From NCBI RefSeq assembly GCF_030643905.1, contig NZ_CP121446.1:2542001-2606000 (forward strand): a stretch of 64,000 nt of DNA, in the 5' to 3' direction. Positions 47,669 to 58,132 of this stretch are shown in pieces. The position numbers and the translations under genes were made by a program. The notes under the pieces are model-generated. The model worked only from the letters and a program-made list of their open reading frames with translations, searched no databases and was not told where the DNA came from. Source of the stretch: Flavobacterium sp. IMCC34852 (GTDB taxonomy: Bacteria > Bacteroidota > Bacteroidia > Flavobacteriales > Flavobacteriaceae). How positions within the stretch are numbered: the first letter of the stretch is position 1; every line of letters begins with the position of its first letter.

Positions 47669-48487
47669 ATGAATATAAATACCATTCCACAAATCAAGAA
47701 TACCGATAGTGGAAATTTCTTTGTGCTTGCAGGTCCGTGTGCCATTGAAGGCGAAGAAATGGCGATGCGAATTGCCGAAAAATTAGTTACCATAACTGAC
47801 AAATTAGAAATCCCATACGTTTTTAAAGGTTCTTTTAAAAAAGCCAATCGCTCCAGAATTGATAGCTTTTCGGGGATTGGTGATGAGAAAGCACTCAAAA
47901 TTCTACGCAAAGTTTCGGAAACTTTTCACATTCCTACAGTTACAGACATTCACACCAATGAAGATGCCGATAGAGCCGCTCAATATGTTGATGTTTTACA
48001 AATACCGGCCTTTTTGGTACGACAAACCGATTTGGTTGTAGCTGCAGCCAATACCGGAAAAGCCGTCAACTTAAAAAAAGGACAATTCATGAGTCCGGAA
48101 AGTATGAAACATGCGGTGCAAAAAGTTTTAGACTGCAACAATCAAAACGTTATGGTTACTGATAGAGGAACCATGTTTGGTTACCAAGATATGATTGTTG
48201 ATTTTCGAGGTATTCCGACCATGCAACAATACGCTACTACTGTTCTTGATGTTACCCATTCGCTTCAACAGCCTAATCAAACTACCGGTGTAACCGGCGG
48301 AAGACCGGATATGATTGAAACAATAGCCAAAGCCGGTATTGTGGTTGGTGTTGACGGGATTTTTATCGAAACCCATTTTGACCCGGCCAATGCCAAAAGT
48401 GATGGTGCCAATATGCTGCACTTAGATTATTTCGAAGGTTTAATGACTAGATTGGTAGCCATCAGAAAAACCATCAATTCTTTTTAA
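47669..48487 (+). CDS. kdsA: 3-deoxy-D-manno-octulosonate 8-phosphate synthase
   Basis: 272 residues, normal length. Conserved motifs: FFVLAGPCAIEGE, FKGSFKKANRSRIDSFSGIG, DIHTNEDA, QIPAFLVRQTDL, NLKKGQFMSPE and TDRGTMFGY. It condenses phosphoenolpyruvate with arabinose 5-phosphate to form KDO-8-phosphate, the first committed step to KDO in lipopolysaccharide, in the cytosol. The following gene starts 20 bp later. Confidence 0.96.
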   Translation: MNINTIPQIKNTDSGNFFVLAGPCAIEGEEMAMRIAEKLVTITDKLEIPYVFKGSFKKANRSRIDSFSGIGDEKALKILRKVSETFHIPTVTDIHTNEDADRAAQYVDVLQIPAFLVRQTDLVVAAANTGKAVNLKKGQFMSPESMKHAVQKVLDCNNQNVMVTDRGTMFGYQDMIVDFRGIPTMQQYATTVLDVTHSLQQPNQTTGVTGGRPDMIETIAKAGIVVGVDGIFIETHFDPANAKSDGANMLHLDYFEGLMTRLVAIRKTINSF

Positions 48488-48507
48488 TTTTAAAATTTAT
48501 ACAAGCC

Positions 48508-49353
48508 TTGAAAAAAATATTTTTTGTTTCATGTTTAATGATTTATGCCTTAACGCAAACAGTTTCAGCACAAGAAAAATCAGCCAATCCGAATAAATAC
48601 ACTGCCCATAACAAGGGAAAAATGTATGTTTTTTGGGGCGGAAATAGAGAAAATTATTCAAAATCTGATATTCATTTCAAAGGAGACAATTACAATTTTA
48701 CGCTGCATGATGTTACCGCAAGAGATAAACCGAAGGGTTGGCAAATAGACTATGTAAATCCGGCCCGAATGACTATACCACAAACCAATTTGAGAATCGG
48801 TTATTTTATCAATGATCATTACAATATTTCTATTGGAATTGATCACATGAAATATGTTATGAATCAGGATCAAGTCGTTAACATTTCCGGAAATATCAAT
48901 GACGGAACAGCGTTTGACGGAAACTATAATAATGAACCTATCACCTTAACCGATGATTTCCTAACGTTTGAGCATACAGATGGATTGAATTATATAAATA
49001 CCGAATTCTCGAGAGTAGATGATATTTCAAAACTTTTTAAAATTCGAAATACCGATAAATTTCAAGTCAATATTACAGAAGGTTTAGGTGCCGGATTATT
49101 GTATCCCAAAACCAACACCAAGTTACTGGAAAAGGAAAGATATGACGAATTTCACGCAGCAGGTTATGGTGTTTCAGCTAAAATGGGATTGAACCTTACT
49201 TTTTTCAAACACTTTTTTATTCAAGCCGAATTGAAAGGAGGTTACATTGACATGAATGACATCAGAACAACCAAAAGTACTGCTGATAAAGCATCGCAGC
49301 ATTTTTATTTTTTACAAAGAATCATTGCCTTTGGAGGCATTTTTAAAGTATAA
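48508..49353 (+). CDS. Predicted outer-membrane beta-barrel protein
   Basis: 281 residues from a TTG start at 48508. The signal peptide KKIFFVSCLMIYALTQTVSAQ fits, then alternating aromatic/polar strands (KMYVFWGGNRENYSKS, NLRIGYFINDHYNISIGIDH, FFIQAELKGGYIDM) end in a strand with FGGIFKV, as in small outer-membrane barrels. Substrate unknown. It may be cotranscribed with kdsA. Confidence 0.75.
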   Translation: MKKIFFVSCLMIYALTQTVSAQEKSANPNKYTAHNKGKMYVFWGGNRENYSKSDIHFKGDNYNFTLHDVTARDKPKGWQIDYVNPARMTIPQTNLRIGYFINDHYNISIGIDHMKYVMNQDQVVNISGNINDGTAFDGNYNNEPITLTDDFLTFEHTDGLNYINTEFSRVDDISKLFKIRNTDKFQVNITEGLGAGLLYPKTNTKLLEKERYDEFHAAGYGVSAKMGLNLTFFKHFFIQAELKGGYIDMNDIRTTKSTADKASQHFYFLQRIIAFGGIFKV

Positions 49354-49386
49354 TTTTTTTAATTACCCAACCTAAAACCAACCCGT

Positions 49387-52300
49387 ATGAAAAAAATTAC
49401 ATTACTAGTATTAATCCTCTTCCTCTCGCTGAAAGGATATTCCCAATTAGCGGTGGAAGGTTTTGAATCAACCACCGGACCTGACAACTTACCATCAACC
49501 ACTTGGACACTGGGAACTGGAAACTGGGCTGTTTTTGACAATGGAGTTGGCCTTGGGCAACGATGGGGTATCAACAGTTCAGTAACTACACCTCCGACTC
49601 CCCCAATAGTTTATCAAGGAACAAATGCTGCCTATGTTAACCGAGAAAACATAGGTCAAGGAAATACTTCAGAAGATTATTTGGCTACACCATTGGTAAA
49701 CATCCCTACCAACGGTCAGCTTCATTTTTACACCAGAAGTTTTACAACCGGTAATCAAGGTACCATATACCAAATTAAAGTAGCACCAGCCAGTGCTTCA
49801 CAAACCGATCCCGGAGCTTATACTCTAGTTCAGCAATGGTCTGAAGTTGATTTGACAACAGCCTATAATATTTATGAAGAAAAAGTGGTTAGTTTGTCAG
49901 CTTATGCCGGACAACAGGTTTATGTTTCTTTTGTAAAAATATACACCCAACCACTCACAACATTAGACGGTGACCGCTGGTTAGTAGATAATGTAAGTAT
50001 CATTGAGCAATGTTTAGATCCAACAACATTAAGTGCTACCGGAATTACACAAACCTCAGCTAATTTAGGTTGGGGAAATCCAAGTGGTGCTACTTCTTGG
50101 GAAATTGAAGTTTTACCGGCTGCCGGAACCTTTACCGGAGTTGGAGTAGTTTACAATGGAATACTTCCTTACACCGCTACCGCAACAGCTACAGGAACTC
50201 CTTTTACACCTTCAACAGATTACAAATACTATGTAAGAGCACTTTGTGCTAATGGTGGAAACAGTTTATGGATTGGACCATTTTTATTTTCAACTTCATC
50301 TCCAGGGATTAGTTGTTCAGCTCCTATTGTTATTGGCACTTTGCCTTACACGACTACAGACAACACGGCAAACTACAGTGATAACACCACTATCGAAGGT
50401 GTACCGGGAACAACATGCGGTGCCACCAACGGATACCTCAACGGAAACGATGTTGTCTATGCTTACACCGCTACTACAAATGGGGTAATCAACGTTACGA
50501 TGACACCTACTGCGACTTATTCGGGTATATTTGTTTATAACAGTTGTGCGAACATTGGGGTGAGTTGTGTTGCCGGAATTGGTAATTCGGGAACGGGTGT
50601 TAGAAATTTTGATTTAACAGTTACTGCAGGTACCACTTACTATATTGTAATTTCAACTTGGGCTTCGCCGCAAACTACCGGCTATACTTTAACCTTACAA
50701 ACAGTTAACTGTCCGCCGCCAACTACTTTAAGTGCAACCGGTATTAGCCAAAATGGAGCTAATATAAGTTGGGCAAATCCGGGCGGTGCGACTTCATGGG
50801 AATACGTAGTGCAAACGGCAGGTTCGGCCATACCATCAGGTTCTGGAATCCAAACCAGCAGTAATACTACCAATCCGATTTCGAGCTTAACATCAGGAAC
50901 CAATTATCAGTTTTATGTAAGAGCTGATTGCGGCAACGGTACTTTTAGTGCTTGGTCTGGTCCGTTTTTATTTTCAACAGCGGCAAATTATTGTGCCGGA
51001 AATCATTTTTATGATACCGGTGGTGCAACTGGGGTTTATAATAACAGTGCCAATGTTACTACTGTGATTTGTCCTGATACGCCTGGTGATCAAATTACAG
51101 TTATCTTCAATACCTTCAACCTTGAAAGTGGATTTGATTATTTGAGGATTTATGATGGAAATAGTGCCGCCGGAACCTTATTAGGTACTTTTACCGGAGC
51201 TACATTACCACCTTCATTTACTTCAAGTGCTGTCAACGGCTGTTTGACTTTTGTTTTCACTTCCGATACTTCTGTAACTTTGGCCGGATGGGACGCTACT
51301 ATTTTATGTTTACCACCGCCAACTTGTCCGAAACCAACAGCAGTTACTATTTCCGCTATTGGACAAAACAGTGCTAATATTGCATGGACAGAAGTCGGAA
51401 CCGCAACGACCTGGGAAGTTTTGTTATTACCGGCAGGTTCGCCTGCACCACTAGCTTCTGCTACGGGAATTATTACAACAAACAACCCATACCAAGCCAA
51501 TGGTTTGACTTCGGCCACTTCTTATGACGTTTATGTTAGAGCCATTTGTAGTACAACTGATATTAGTTTGTGGTCAAACAAAGTAACTTTCACCACTTTG
51601 ATCACTAATGATGAATGTGCTAATGCCATAATAGTCCCTGTTAACCCGGCTACTTTTTGTACTTTGACCGCTTCAGGTACATTAACCGGTGCTACGGCTT
51701 CGACCCAAGGAAATACTTGTTTCGGAACCGATGATGATGATGTTTGGTTCCAATTTACCGCAACCAGCACTCAACATATCATCTCATTACAAAACATTGT
51801 AGGTTCTACTCAAGATTTATTTCATGTTTTATACACAGGTAATTGCGGTAATTTAACCCAACTATATTGTAGTGATCCTAATACAAGTACAGCCAGTAAT
51901 TTGACTGTAGGACAAGTTTACTATATTCGAATTTATTCTTATACTTCAACACCTAATCAAAATTCAACCTTTAACATTTGTATTACTACTCCGGTACCAC
52001 CGCCGACTTGTATCAACAATCAGCCGGCCGGAAATACATGTCAAACGGCAACACCTATATGTAATTTAAATGGATATTGCGGAAGTACTTCTTCTACTTA
52101 TACTGCAGATTATTGGTCACAATTAAACACTGCCTTTTGCGGTTCAATTGAAAACAACTCTTTCCTGACTTTTGTAGCAACATCAACTACGATTTCTTTC
52201 GATGTTTGGGTAACAAGCTCGTTAGAAAACGGCGGTATTCAAATTATGATTTTTAGTGCCACCAATTGCTCAGGTACAGTCAACAACTTTACTTGTTGGA

Positions 52301-55300
52301 GTCCGGGCAACGTTCCTTCAGGATCTACTAATATTTCAGCTAATGGATTGATTGTCGGAAATACTTATTACATCATGATTGATGGATTTGGAGGTGATGT
52401 TTGTAATTATGTTATTGCCGCCAATAGTGGTATTCAAACTCAGGTTAACGCCACTACTTCAGACGATACTATCTGTTTAGGGGAAAATACAACCCTAAAC
52501 GCCACAGGAGGAAACGGAACATACAATTGGACTTCTTTGCCGGCAACAACCGGTCTTAGTGCCACTACCGGTAGCGCTGTAACCTTTACGCCAACTGCTG
52601 CCGGAGTTTACACCATTACGGCAACTTCAACCGATGGTAACGCACTTTGTCCTCAAGACGTATCAGATTTTGTTACTATCACAGTGAGTAATGATGACGC
52701 GCCGGTGTTTGATACTTTCGGCCCTTATTGTGAAGGCGAAACAATTGCTGCTTTACCAACCACTTCTAACAACGGTGTTACAGGAACTTGGTCACCGGCT
52801 TTGGTCAATAACACTCAATCGGGAAGTTATACTTTTACACCGGACACGAACTCATGCTCATCTCCCGTTACGGTTTCTATCACGATTAATCCTACCATTA
52901 ATCCAAATTTTGATGCCATTCCGACCTTATGTTACGGAGAAACAGCCCCGGTATTGCCAACAACATCTAACAATACCGTAACCGGTATTTGGAATCCGGT
53001 AACCATAGACAATACGCAATCCGGAACTTATACTTTTACTCCAGATGCAGGTCAATGTGCTACAGCTGTGGTTAGAAATATAACGGTTAATCCTTTGGTT
53101 ACCCCAACTTTCTTATCTCCGGCACCAATTTGTAGCGGAGATACTGCTCCTGTGCTACCTTTGACCTCTTTGAACGGAATTACCGGAACTTGGTCACCTG
53201 CTATAGTAGACAATACGCAATCCGGAACTTATACCTTTACACCGGATGCTAATCAATGTGCTACAACCACAACTTTGGCCATCACAGTTTATCAGGATTG
53301 TTCTTTTGGAAGTTATGCTAGTGCAGTATGGTTAAACAATTGTCAAACCTCAAACTTCTTTAATACAGTAGGTTCAGGCGCTTCAATTATCGGACCTGCA
53401 CAAAATATTTTCCCTAATACCGATTTCGGAACTTTTGTATCCTACTCCAATACTTTCAAATTGAGAGGAGCAGAATTAAAAACGTTTAAAATTGCCACCG
53501 CAAATGTTTGTAGTGCGCGTTTAAATTATAGAATTTATCCCGCTACCGGAACTCCCGGAGCTTTTGCCGTGATGAATTTACCATTTTTAGATGACTGTGC
53601 TGGTGGTACATTCCCAAGTGGCGGACCATGTTCAACCGGTGATCAAAAATGGCAAAGAGTATTAACTGATGCCGAATTCCCAATTGATTTAACTGCTTAT
53701 CCTGCCGGAGAATATGTTTTAGAAGTATATTATGATGTAACCGGAGATGTTAATTCAACTACCCAGTGTGATGATACCATACTAATTAATAACAATGGTG
53801 CAAATTATATAGCCACCTATACTTTACAAGCCAATCCGACCTTTGCTTCTACAACTCCAACAAGTTGTGCTGCAACAGATGGAACCATTACTATTGGTAG
53901 TTTAACACCAAATACAAACTACTCGTTATTTTATTCAGATGATACTACTTCCGTTGGTCCAATTAGCTTTTTAACTGATAATAATGGTGCCTATACGCTT
54001 ACAGGATTAAATGCAGGAACCTATTCTAACTTTAATTTTGCAGTTAATGGATGTTCTTTTAGTGCAACAGATATAATCACATTTAACATTCCTTCTACAG
54101 CACCGGTAACCGGTACAGATCCTTTGACTTGTAATGGAAATACGGGTACAATTACTATAAGTAATTTGATTCCTAATCAAACTTATGCTGTAACATATTT
54201 GGATGATACTGTTTTGGTTGGTCCGACTAACTTTACTTCAGACGCTAACGGGCAAATCATTCTAACCGGATTGAATGCCGGTGTTTATACTTCATTTAAT
54301 CTAAACACGACGAATTGTACGGTAACTTCCGGCGATACAGTAACTTTAATTAATCCGGGGGCACCTGTAGTAACGGTTAATAGTACTGCCATTTGTAATA
54401 ATCAAACAGCAACTGTAACTGCTACACCGCAAATTCCGGGTACTTATAATTATGTATGGACAGTTCCTTCAGGCTTTACCAATCCGGGTAACGTTGCCAG
54501 TTTTACAACTACGGTTCCTGGAACGTATACTGTTGTTGCGACTCCTATTGCTACACAATTTTGTAACGGTAGTTTCGAAAACCCAACCGCAACAGGTCAG
54601 TTTCCTAATATGTTGAATGAAAATGTTGTTCCTTGTTGGGACACCACTGCGGCAGACGGAATTTTAGAAGTTTGGCCTGCGGCCGGATTTGAAAATGTTT
54701 TTGCTTACCAAGGAAACCAGTTCATTGAAATGAACGGTAATTCAATAGCTACTATATTCCAAGACTTTACAACAAGTCCGGGTTCTCAACTCCAAATCTC
54801 CTTTGCCCACCGTGGCCGTCAAGGCAGTGATACTGTAAGGGTAGAAATTGGCCCTGTTGGCGGACCTTATGTGAGTTTAGGTAACTTTACCGATGGCAAT
54901 ACTGCTTGGGTTTTACGCAACTTAACCTATACCATCCCGGCTACCGGTGGCAATAACTATACTTTGCGATTTGTATCTGTATCAAGTGCGGGCGGAAATC
55001 CATCAGTTGGTAATTTCCTTGATGCGGTTTCGGTTACTTCAGTGGAATGTAGTTCATTGCCAACTTCAGGGGTAGTCTCTTTAACACCTGCTACAGGTTT
55101 GGCATTAACCACAAACAACAACAGCCAAATTGTTTGTATCAATACAGCTATTGCAAACATTGTTTACACTGCAACTGAGGCTACTGCGGTTACTGTTACA
55201 GGTCTTCCTGCAGGAGTTACAGGAACATTCGATTCGGGTACAGGAGTCTTCACTATTAGTGGTTCTCCATCTGAATCGGGTACTTTCAACTTTACAGTGA

Positions 55301-56286
55301 GTGCTACAGGAACTTGTAATACCGTAAATCTAACGGGTACAATTACCGTTAAACCATTTGTAACCGCTACTTTCACACCAATTACTATTTGTAGCGGTGA
55401 TTCTGTTTCGTTGCCAACAACCTCTATTGAAGGATATGCCGGTACTTGGAATCCAAGCACGGCTAGTAATACACAAACAGGCACTTATACCTTTACCTTA
55501 AATTCAAGTGTTTGTGGTCCGACATCAACTTTGACTATCACCGTTAATCCGATTGTGAATCCTACCTTTAATAGTATTGCACCATTATGTATTGGAGAAA
55601 TTGCTCCAACACTTCCTGCAACTTCTATAGAAGGCATAAGTGGAACTTGGACACCTGCAGTTATTGACAATACTACTTCGGGAACTTATACTTTTACTTC
55701 TAATGCCGGACAATGTGCTACCAATGGAAGTCTTGCGGTAACCGTTCAAAGTGGTTTTGATTTTGAAATTACCGGAAGTTGTGTTGGAAATAACTTCATT
55801 TTAGAAGTTGCTGCTGTCAATGCTACTTTTGATGTAAATACTGCTAGTTTTGCTTGGTTTACGAGTGACCAACAGTTAGTTGGCTCTAACGCAAACACAT
55901 TTGATGTTAGTCAATATTTAAATTTAACTTCTATCATTGAAGAACTGCCTGTATCATTTAATGTGACCGTTACTACTCCAGACGGTTGTTTTAGAAACGA
56001 GTCGATTACATTGGACAGAATCTATTGTGACATACAAAAAGGTATTTCTGCCGATAATGACGGTAACAATGATTTCTTTGATTTGAGTTTACTCGATGTT
56101 AAAAATCTTAGTATATACAATCGTTACGGAATGAAAGTCTACAGTAAAAACCAATACCGTGACGAATGGAGAGGTCAATCCGATAAAGGAGAAGAATTAC
56201 CGGATGGCACTTACTATTACGTGATTGAATTCAATAATGAAACCGAAGCCAAAACCGGTTGGATTTATAAAATAGGTCAAAACTAA
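49387..56286 (+). CDS. Giant T9SS type B surface protein with adhesin, FNIII, CUB and Ig-like domains
   Basis: 2299 residues. The signal peptide ends GYSQ. Then, in order: a choice-of-anchor-J/cleaved-adhesin domain (about 17-205), several fibronectin III domains (SATGITQTSANLGW, SATGISQNGANISW, SAIGQNSANIAW), a CUB-like domain (YCAGNHFYDTGG ... LRIYDGNSAAGTLLGTF, about 535-635), further beta sandwiches, five or more ~70-residue repeats with LPTTSNN-VTGTW-P and SGTYTFTPD, and a DUF642/choice-of-anchor-like unit near 1720-1890. The C-terminus is the gliding-motility-associated type B signal (NDGNNDFFDL ... PDGTYYYVIEF). Probable adhesion or gliding-related surface protein. Confidence 0.87.
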   Translation: MKKITLLVLILFLSLKGYSQLAVEGFESTTGPDNLPSTTWTLGTGNWAVFDNGVGLGQRWGINSSVTTPPTPPIVYQGTNAAYVNRENIGQGNTSEDYLATPLVNIPTNGQLHFYTRSFTTGNQGTIYQIKVAPASASQTDPGAYTLVQQWSEVDLTTAYNIYEEKVVSLSAYAGQQVYVSFVKIYTQPLTTLDGDRWLVDNVSIIEQCLDPTTLSATGITQTSANLGWGNPSGATSWEIEVLPAAGTFTGVGVVYNGILPYTATATATGTPFTPSTDYKYYVRALCANGGNSLWIGPFLFSTSSPGISCSAPIVIGTLPYTTTDNTANYSDNTTIEGVPGTTCGATNGYLNGNDVVYAYTATTNGVINVTMTPTATYSGIFVYNSCANIGVSCVAGIGNSGTGVRNFDLTVTAGTTYYIVISTWASPQTTGYTLTLQTVNCPPPTTLSATGISQNGANISWANPGGATSWEYVVQTAGSAIPSGSGIQTSSNTTNPISSLTSGTNYQFYVRADCGNGTFSAWSGPFLFSTAANYCAGNHFYDTGGATGVYNNSANVTTVICPDTPGDQITVIFNTFNLESGFDYLRIYDGNSAAGTLLGTFTGATLPPSFTSSAVNGCLTFVFTSDTSVTLAGWDATILCLPPPTCPKPTAVTISAIGQNSANIAWTEVGTATTWEVLLLPAGSPAPLASATGIITTNNPYQANGLTSATSYDVYVRAICSTTDISLWSNKVTFTTLITNDECANAIIVPVNPATFCTLTASGTLTGATASTQGNTCFGTDDDDVWFQFTATSTQHIISLQNIVGSTQDLFHVLYTGNCGNLTQLYCSDPNTSTASNLTVGQVYYIRIYSYTSTPNQNSTFNICITTPVPPPTCINNQPAGNTCQTATPICNLNGYCGSTSSTYTADYWSQLNTAFCGSIENNSFLTFVATSTTISFDVWVTSSLENGGIQIMIFSATNCSGTVNNFTCWSPGNVPSGSTNISANGLIVGNTYYIMIDGFGGDVCNYVIAANSGIQTQVNATTSDDTICLGENTTLNATGGNGTYNWTSLPATTGLSATTGSAVTFTPTAAGVYTITATSTDGNALCPQDVSDFVTITVSNDDAPVFDTFGPYCEGETIAALPTTSNNGVTGTWSPALVNNTQSGSYTFTPDTNSCSSPVTVSITINPTINPNFDAIPTLCYGETAPVLPTTSNNTVTGIWNPVTIDNTQSGTYTFTPDAGQCATAVVRNITVNPLVTPTFLSPAPICSGDTAPVLPLTSLNGITGTWSPAIVDNTQSGTYTFTPDANQCATTTTLAITVYQDCSFGSYASAVWLNNCQTSNFFNTVGSGASIIGPAQNIFPNTDFGTFVSYSNTFKLRGAELKTFKIATANVCSARLNYRIYPATGTPGAFAVMNLPFLDDCAGGTFPSGGPCSTGDQKWQRVLTDAEFPIDLTAYPAGEYVLEVYYDVTGDVNSTTQCDDTILINNNGANYIATYTLQANPTFASTTPTSCAATDGTITIGSLTPNTNYSLFYSDDTTSVGPISFLTDNNGAYTLTGLNAGTYSNFNFAVNGCSFSATDIITFNIPSTAPVTGTDPLTCNGNTGTITISNLIPNQTYAVTYLDDTVLVGPTNFTSDANGQIILTGLNAGVYTSFNLNTTNCTVTSGDTVTLINPGAPVVTVNSTAICNNQTATVTATPQIPGTYNYVWTVPSGFTNPGNVASFTTTVPGTYTVVATPIATQFCNGSFENPTATGQFPNMLNENVVPCWDTTAADGILEVWPAAGFENVFAYQGNQFIEMNGNSIATIFQDFTTSPGSQLQISFAHRGRQGSDTVRVEIGPVGGPYVSLGNFTDGNTAWVLRNLTYTIPATGGNNYTLRFVSVSSAGGNPSVGNFLDAVSVTSVECSSLPTSGVVSLTPATGLALTTNNNSQIVCINTAIANIVYTATEATAVTVTGLPAGVTGTFDSGTGVFTISGSPSESGTFNFTVSATGTCNTVNLTGTITVKPFVTATFTPITICSGDSVSLPTTSIEGYAGTWNPSTASNTQTGTYTFTLNSSVCGPTSTLTITVNPIVNPTFNSIAPLCIGEIAPTLPATSIEGISGTWTPAVIDNTTSGTYTFTSNAGQCATNGSLAVTVQSGFDFEITGSCVGNNFILEVAAVNATFDVNTASFAWFTSDQQLVGSNANTFDVSQYLNLTSIIEELPVSFNVTVTTPDGCFRNESITLDRIYCDIQKGISADNDGNNDFFDLSLLDVKNLSIYNRYGMKVYSKNQYRDEWRGQSDKGEELPDGTYYYVIEFNNETEAKTGWIYKIGQN

Positions 56287-56290
56287 AATT

Positions 56291-56324
56291 AAAAACGTCC
56301 CGATAATCGGGACGTTTTTTTTTA
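56291..56324. terminator. Bidirectional terminator between giant gene and DUF1801 gene
   Basis: ACGTCCCGAT-AATCGGGACGT stem flanked by A-run and T-run; suits both convergent genes. Confidence 0.9.
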
Positions 56325-56672
56325 ATATAAAGTCTTAGCTTCTTCAATAACTGCAACTAAAATGTTGTTATCTATTTTATCTAAAGCATAATAACGCAAT
56401 GATTTTATGGTGTTTCTACCGTTGTCTGCGATTAAGTGTTGTTGTTGACCATTCAACTGAAAACCTTTAGCAAAACCAACATCTACAAATTGGCGTTTGT
56501 GACTCGCATTGAGATAGCAAAACGGTTTCTTTTTGTAATAGAAATAAGGAATACCCCATTTATATTCTAAAGTAGCTTCCGGTAAAGTATGTTCAACAAC
56601 GGCAATGATATGCAAAAGCATGTCTCGATACTTTTCGGGTTGATTGAGTAGGTATAATTGCGTAGGTTTCAA
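56322..56672 (-). CDS. DUF1801/YdhG-like protein
   Basis: 116 residues. A helical N-terminus (LLHIIAVVEHTLPEATLEYKWGIPYFYYKKKPFCYL) followed by FVDVGFAKGFQL is the DUF1801 fold, sometimes likened to frataxin-like iron-binding proteins. Function unknown. It begins directly after the peptidase gene stop, so both share a transcript. Confidence 0.8.
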   Translation of the reverse strand: MKPTQLYLLNQPEKYRDMLLHIIAVVEHTLPEATLEYKWGIPYFYYKKKPFCYLNASHKRQFVDVGFAKGFQLNGQQQHLIADNGRNTIKSLRYYALDKIDNNILVAVIEEAKTLY

Positions 56673-58046
56673 TTAATCAATGCCGTATTGGTCAAACAAA
56701 TAAAGTAAGGAAGCCATCGTAGCGGCACCAAGCTCTAATTCTCTTTTATTAATGGCCTCAAAAGTATCATTGGCGGCATGATGGTAATCAAAGTAACGCT
56801 GTGAATCCGGACGCAAACCGGCTTTAACGATTTTAGTCGACGTCAACGGATGAATATCCGAACCCGTATGCCCTTTCACAAAAAGATGGATTAAATAAGG
56901 TTCAAACAATGATGCCCAACTTCTGACTTTGGTAAAATTAGGCTCATCGCATTCCAAAGAAAAACCTCTGGGTGTAAATCCACCCGCATCACTTTCCATG
57001 GCAAAAATATGGTTCTCCTTATTGCGTTTGGATTCTGCTTCGTATTGCTTTCCACCTCGTCCACCGTTTTCTTCGTTCATGTATAATACCACTCTCAGGG
57101 TATTTTTAGGTTGATAGTTGAGCTTTTTAAAGATTTCCAAAACAGCCATACTTTGTACACAACCCGCACCGTCATCGTGTGAACCATCGGCCAAATCCCA
57201 GGAATCTAGATGACCACTTACCACCATAATTTTATCGGGATGAACCGTTCCTTTAATTTCTCCGATTACATTATAGGAAAGTACATCCTCCAATTGTTGG
57301 CAGGATTGTTTAAAATAAAAGGTAAGTTTCGGATTCTCTTTCAATTTTTGGCTCAACAATTCGGCACCATTGGTACTGATGGCAGCCGTTGGAATGTATT
57401 TTTCTTTGGGTAAATCGCCATAACTGGTAGCGCCGGTGTGTGGAAAATCGTCTAATCTTAAATTGAGAGAACGAACAATGGTTCCAACAGCACCAAACTT
57501 TGCTGCTTCATGGGCTCCGGATCTTCTTTGGTCACCACATCGACCGTAAGATAAAAATGTATCAATATTTTCAGGTTCCATCGGGCGGTTGTAAAAAACG
57601 ATTTTGCCTTTAATTTTGGCTTCACCTAAAGTTTCCAACTCTTTTAGACTATGGACTTCTATAATCTCTGCAGTAATTCCTTCTTTCGGAGTGGCTACTG
57701 AACCGCCAAGCGCACAAATAGGAACACTAATTTTATTTTTTTTATCTATAATATAAGCAGTTTCTTTTTCACCTCTAACCCATTTAGGCACCATTACTTC
57801 TTGCAGATAAACCCTATCCAAACCCAAAGTCTCCAATTGTTGTTTGGTATAAATTACCCCTTTTTCAGCGCCAACCGAACCTGACAAACGATGTCCGATT
57901 TTATTAGACAAATCATCGAGCCATGCGTAACTTTTAGAATTAGTCAAAGCCATTGTATAAATATCTTTCAACATTTGTTCGTCTTTGACTTGGCCAAACG
58001 CAAAGGAAGTCAGGAAAAATGTAGCACCGAAAAGAAGTTTTCTCAT
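56673..58046 (-). CDS. Secreted M28-family metallopeptidase (carboxypeptidase Q-like)
   Basis: 457 residues from the ATG at 58046, chosen because MRKLLFGATFFLTSFAFGQ is a clean signal peptide; an upstream start at 58082 adds 12 hydrophobic residues. A PA-domain-like insert lies at about 105-220. Zinc ligands are visible in VVSGHLDSWD, SHDDGAG, MNEENGGRGG and ESDAGG, with a terminal HHAANDTFE histidine. It is a di-zinc aminopeptidase or dipeptidase acting in the periplasm or outside. Confidence 0.9.
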   Translation of the reverse strand: MRKLLFGATFFLTSFAFGQVKDEQMLKDIYTMALTNSKSYAWLDDLSNKIGHRLSGSVGAEKGVIYTKQQLETLGLDRVYLQEVMVPKWVRGEKETAYIIDKKNKISVPICALGGSVATPKEGITAEIIEVHSLKELETLGEAKIKGKIVFYNRPMEPENIDTFLSYGRCGDQRRSGAHEAAKFGAVGTIVRSLNLRLDDFPHTGATSYGDLPKEKYIPTAAISTNGAELLSQKLKENPKLTFYFKQSCQQLEDVLSYNVIGEIKGTVHPDKIMVVSGHLDSWDLADGSHDDGAGCVQSMAVLEIFKKLNYQPKNTLRVVLYMNEENGGRGGKQYEAESKRNKENHIFAMESDAGGFTPRGFSLECDEPNFTKVRSWASLFEPYLIHLFVKGHTGSDIHPLTSTKIVKAGLRPDSQRYFDYHHAANDTFEAINKRELELGAATMASLLYLFDQYGID

Positions 58047-58105
58047 TAGGATAATTTTTCTCAAAAATAAATGAAAAAACATTTGGTCACAGAAAAATTA
58101 TTTAC

Positions 58106-58131
58106 TTACTTTGTTTTTCAAAGTACTTTTA
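58106..58131 (+). promoter_or_regulatory. Operator 1 for the winged-helix regulator (ACTTTG-N5-CAAAGT)
   Basis: ACTTTG and CAAAGT flank a 5-bp spacer (58108-58124), followed by ACTTTTA. The same layout recurs at 59738-59763, with about 21 of 26 bases equal. It lies immediately before the ATG of the operon whose last gene encodes a winged-helix regulator, so autoregulation is likely. Confidence 0.6.
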
Positions 58132-58132
58132 T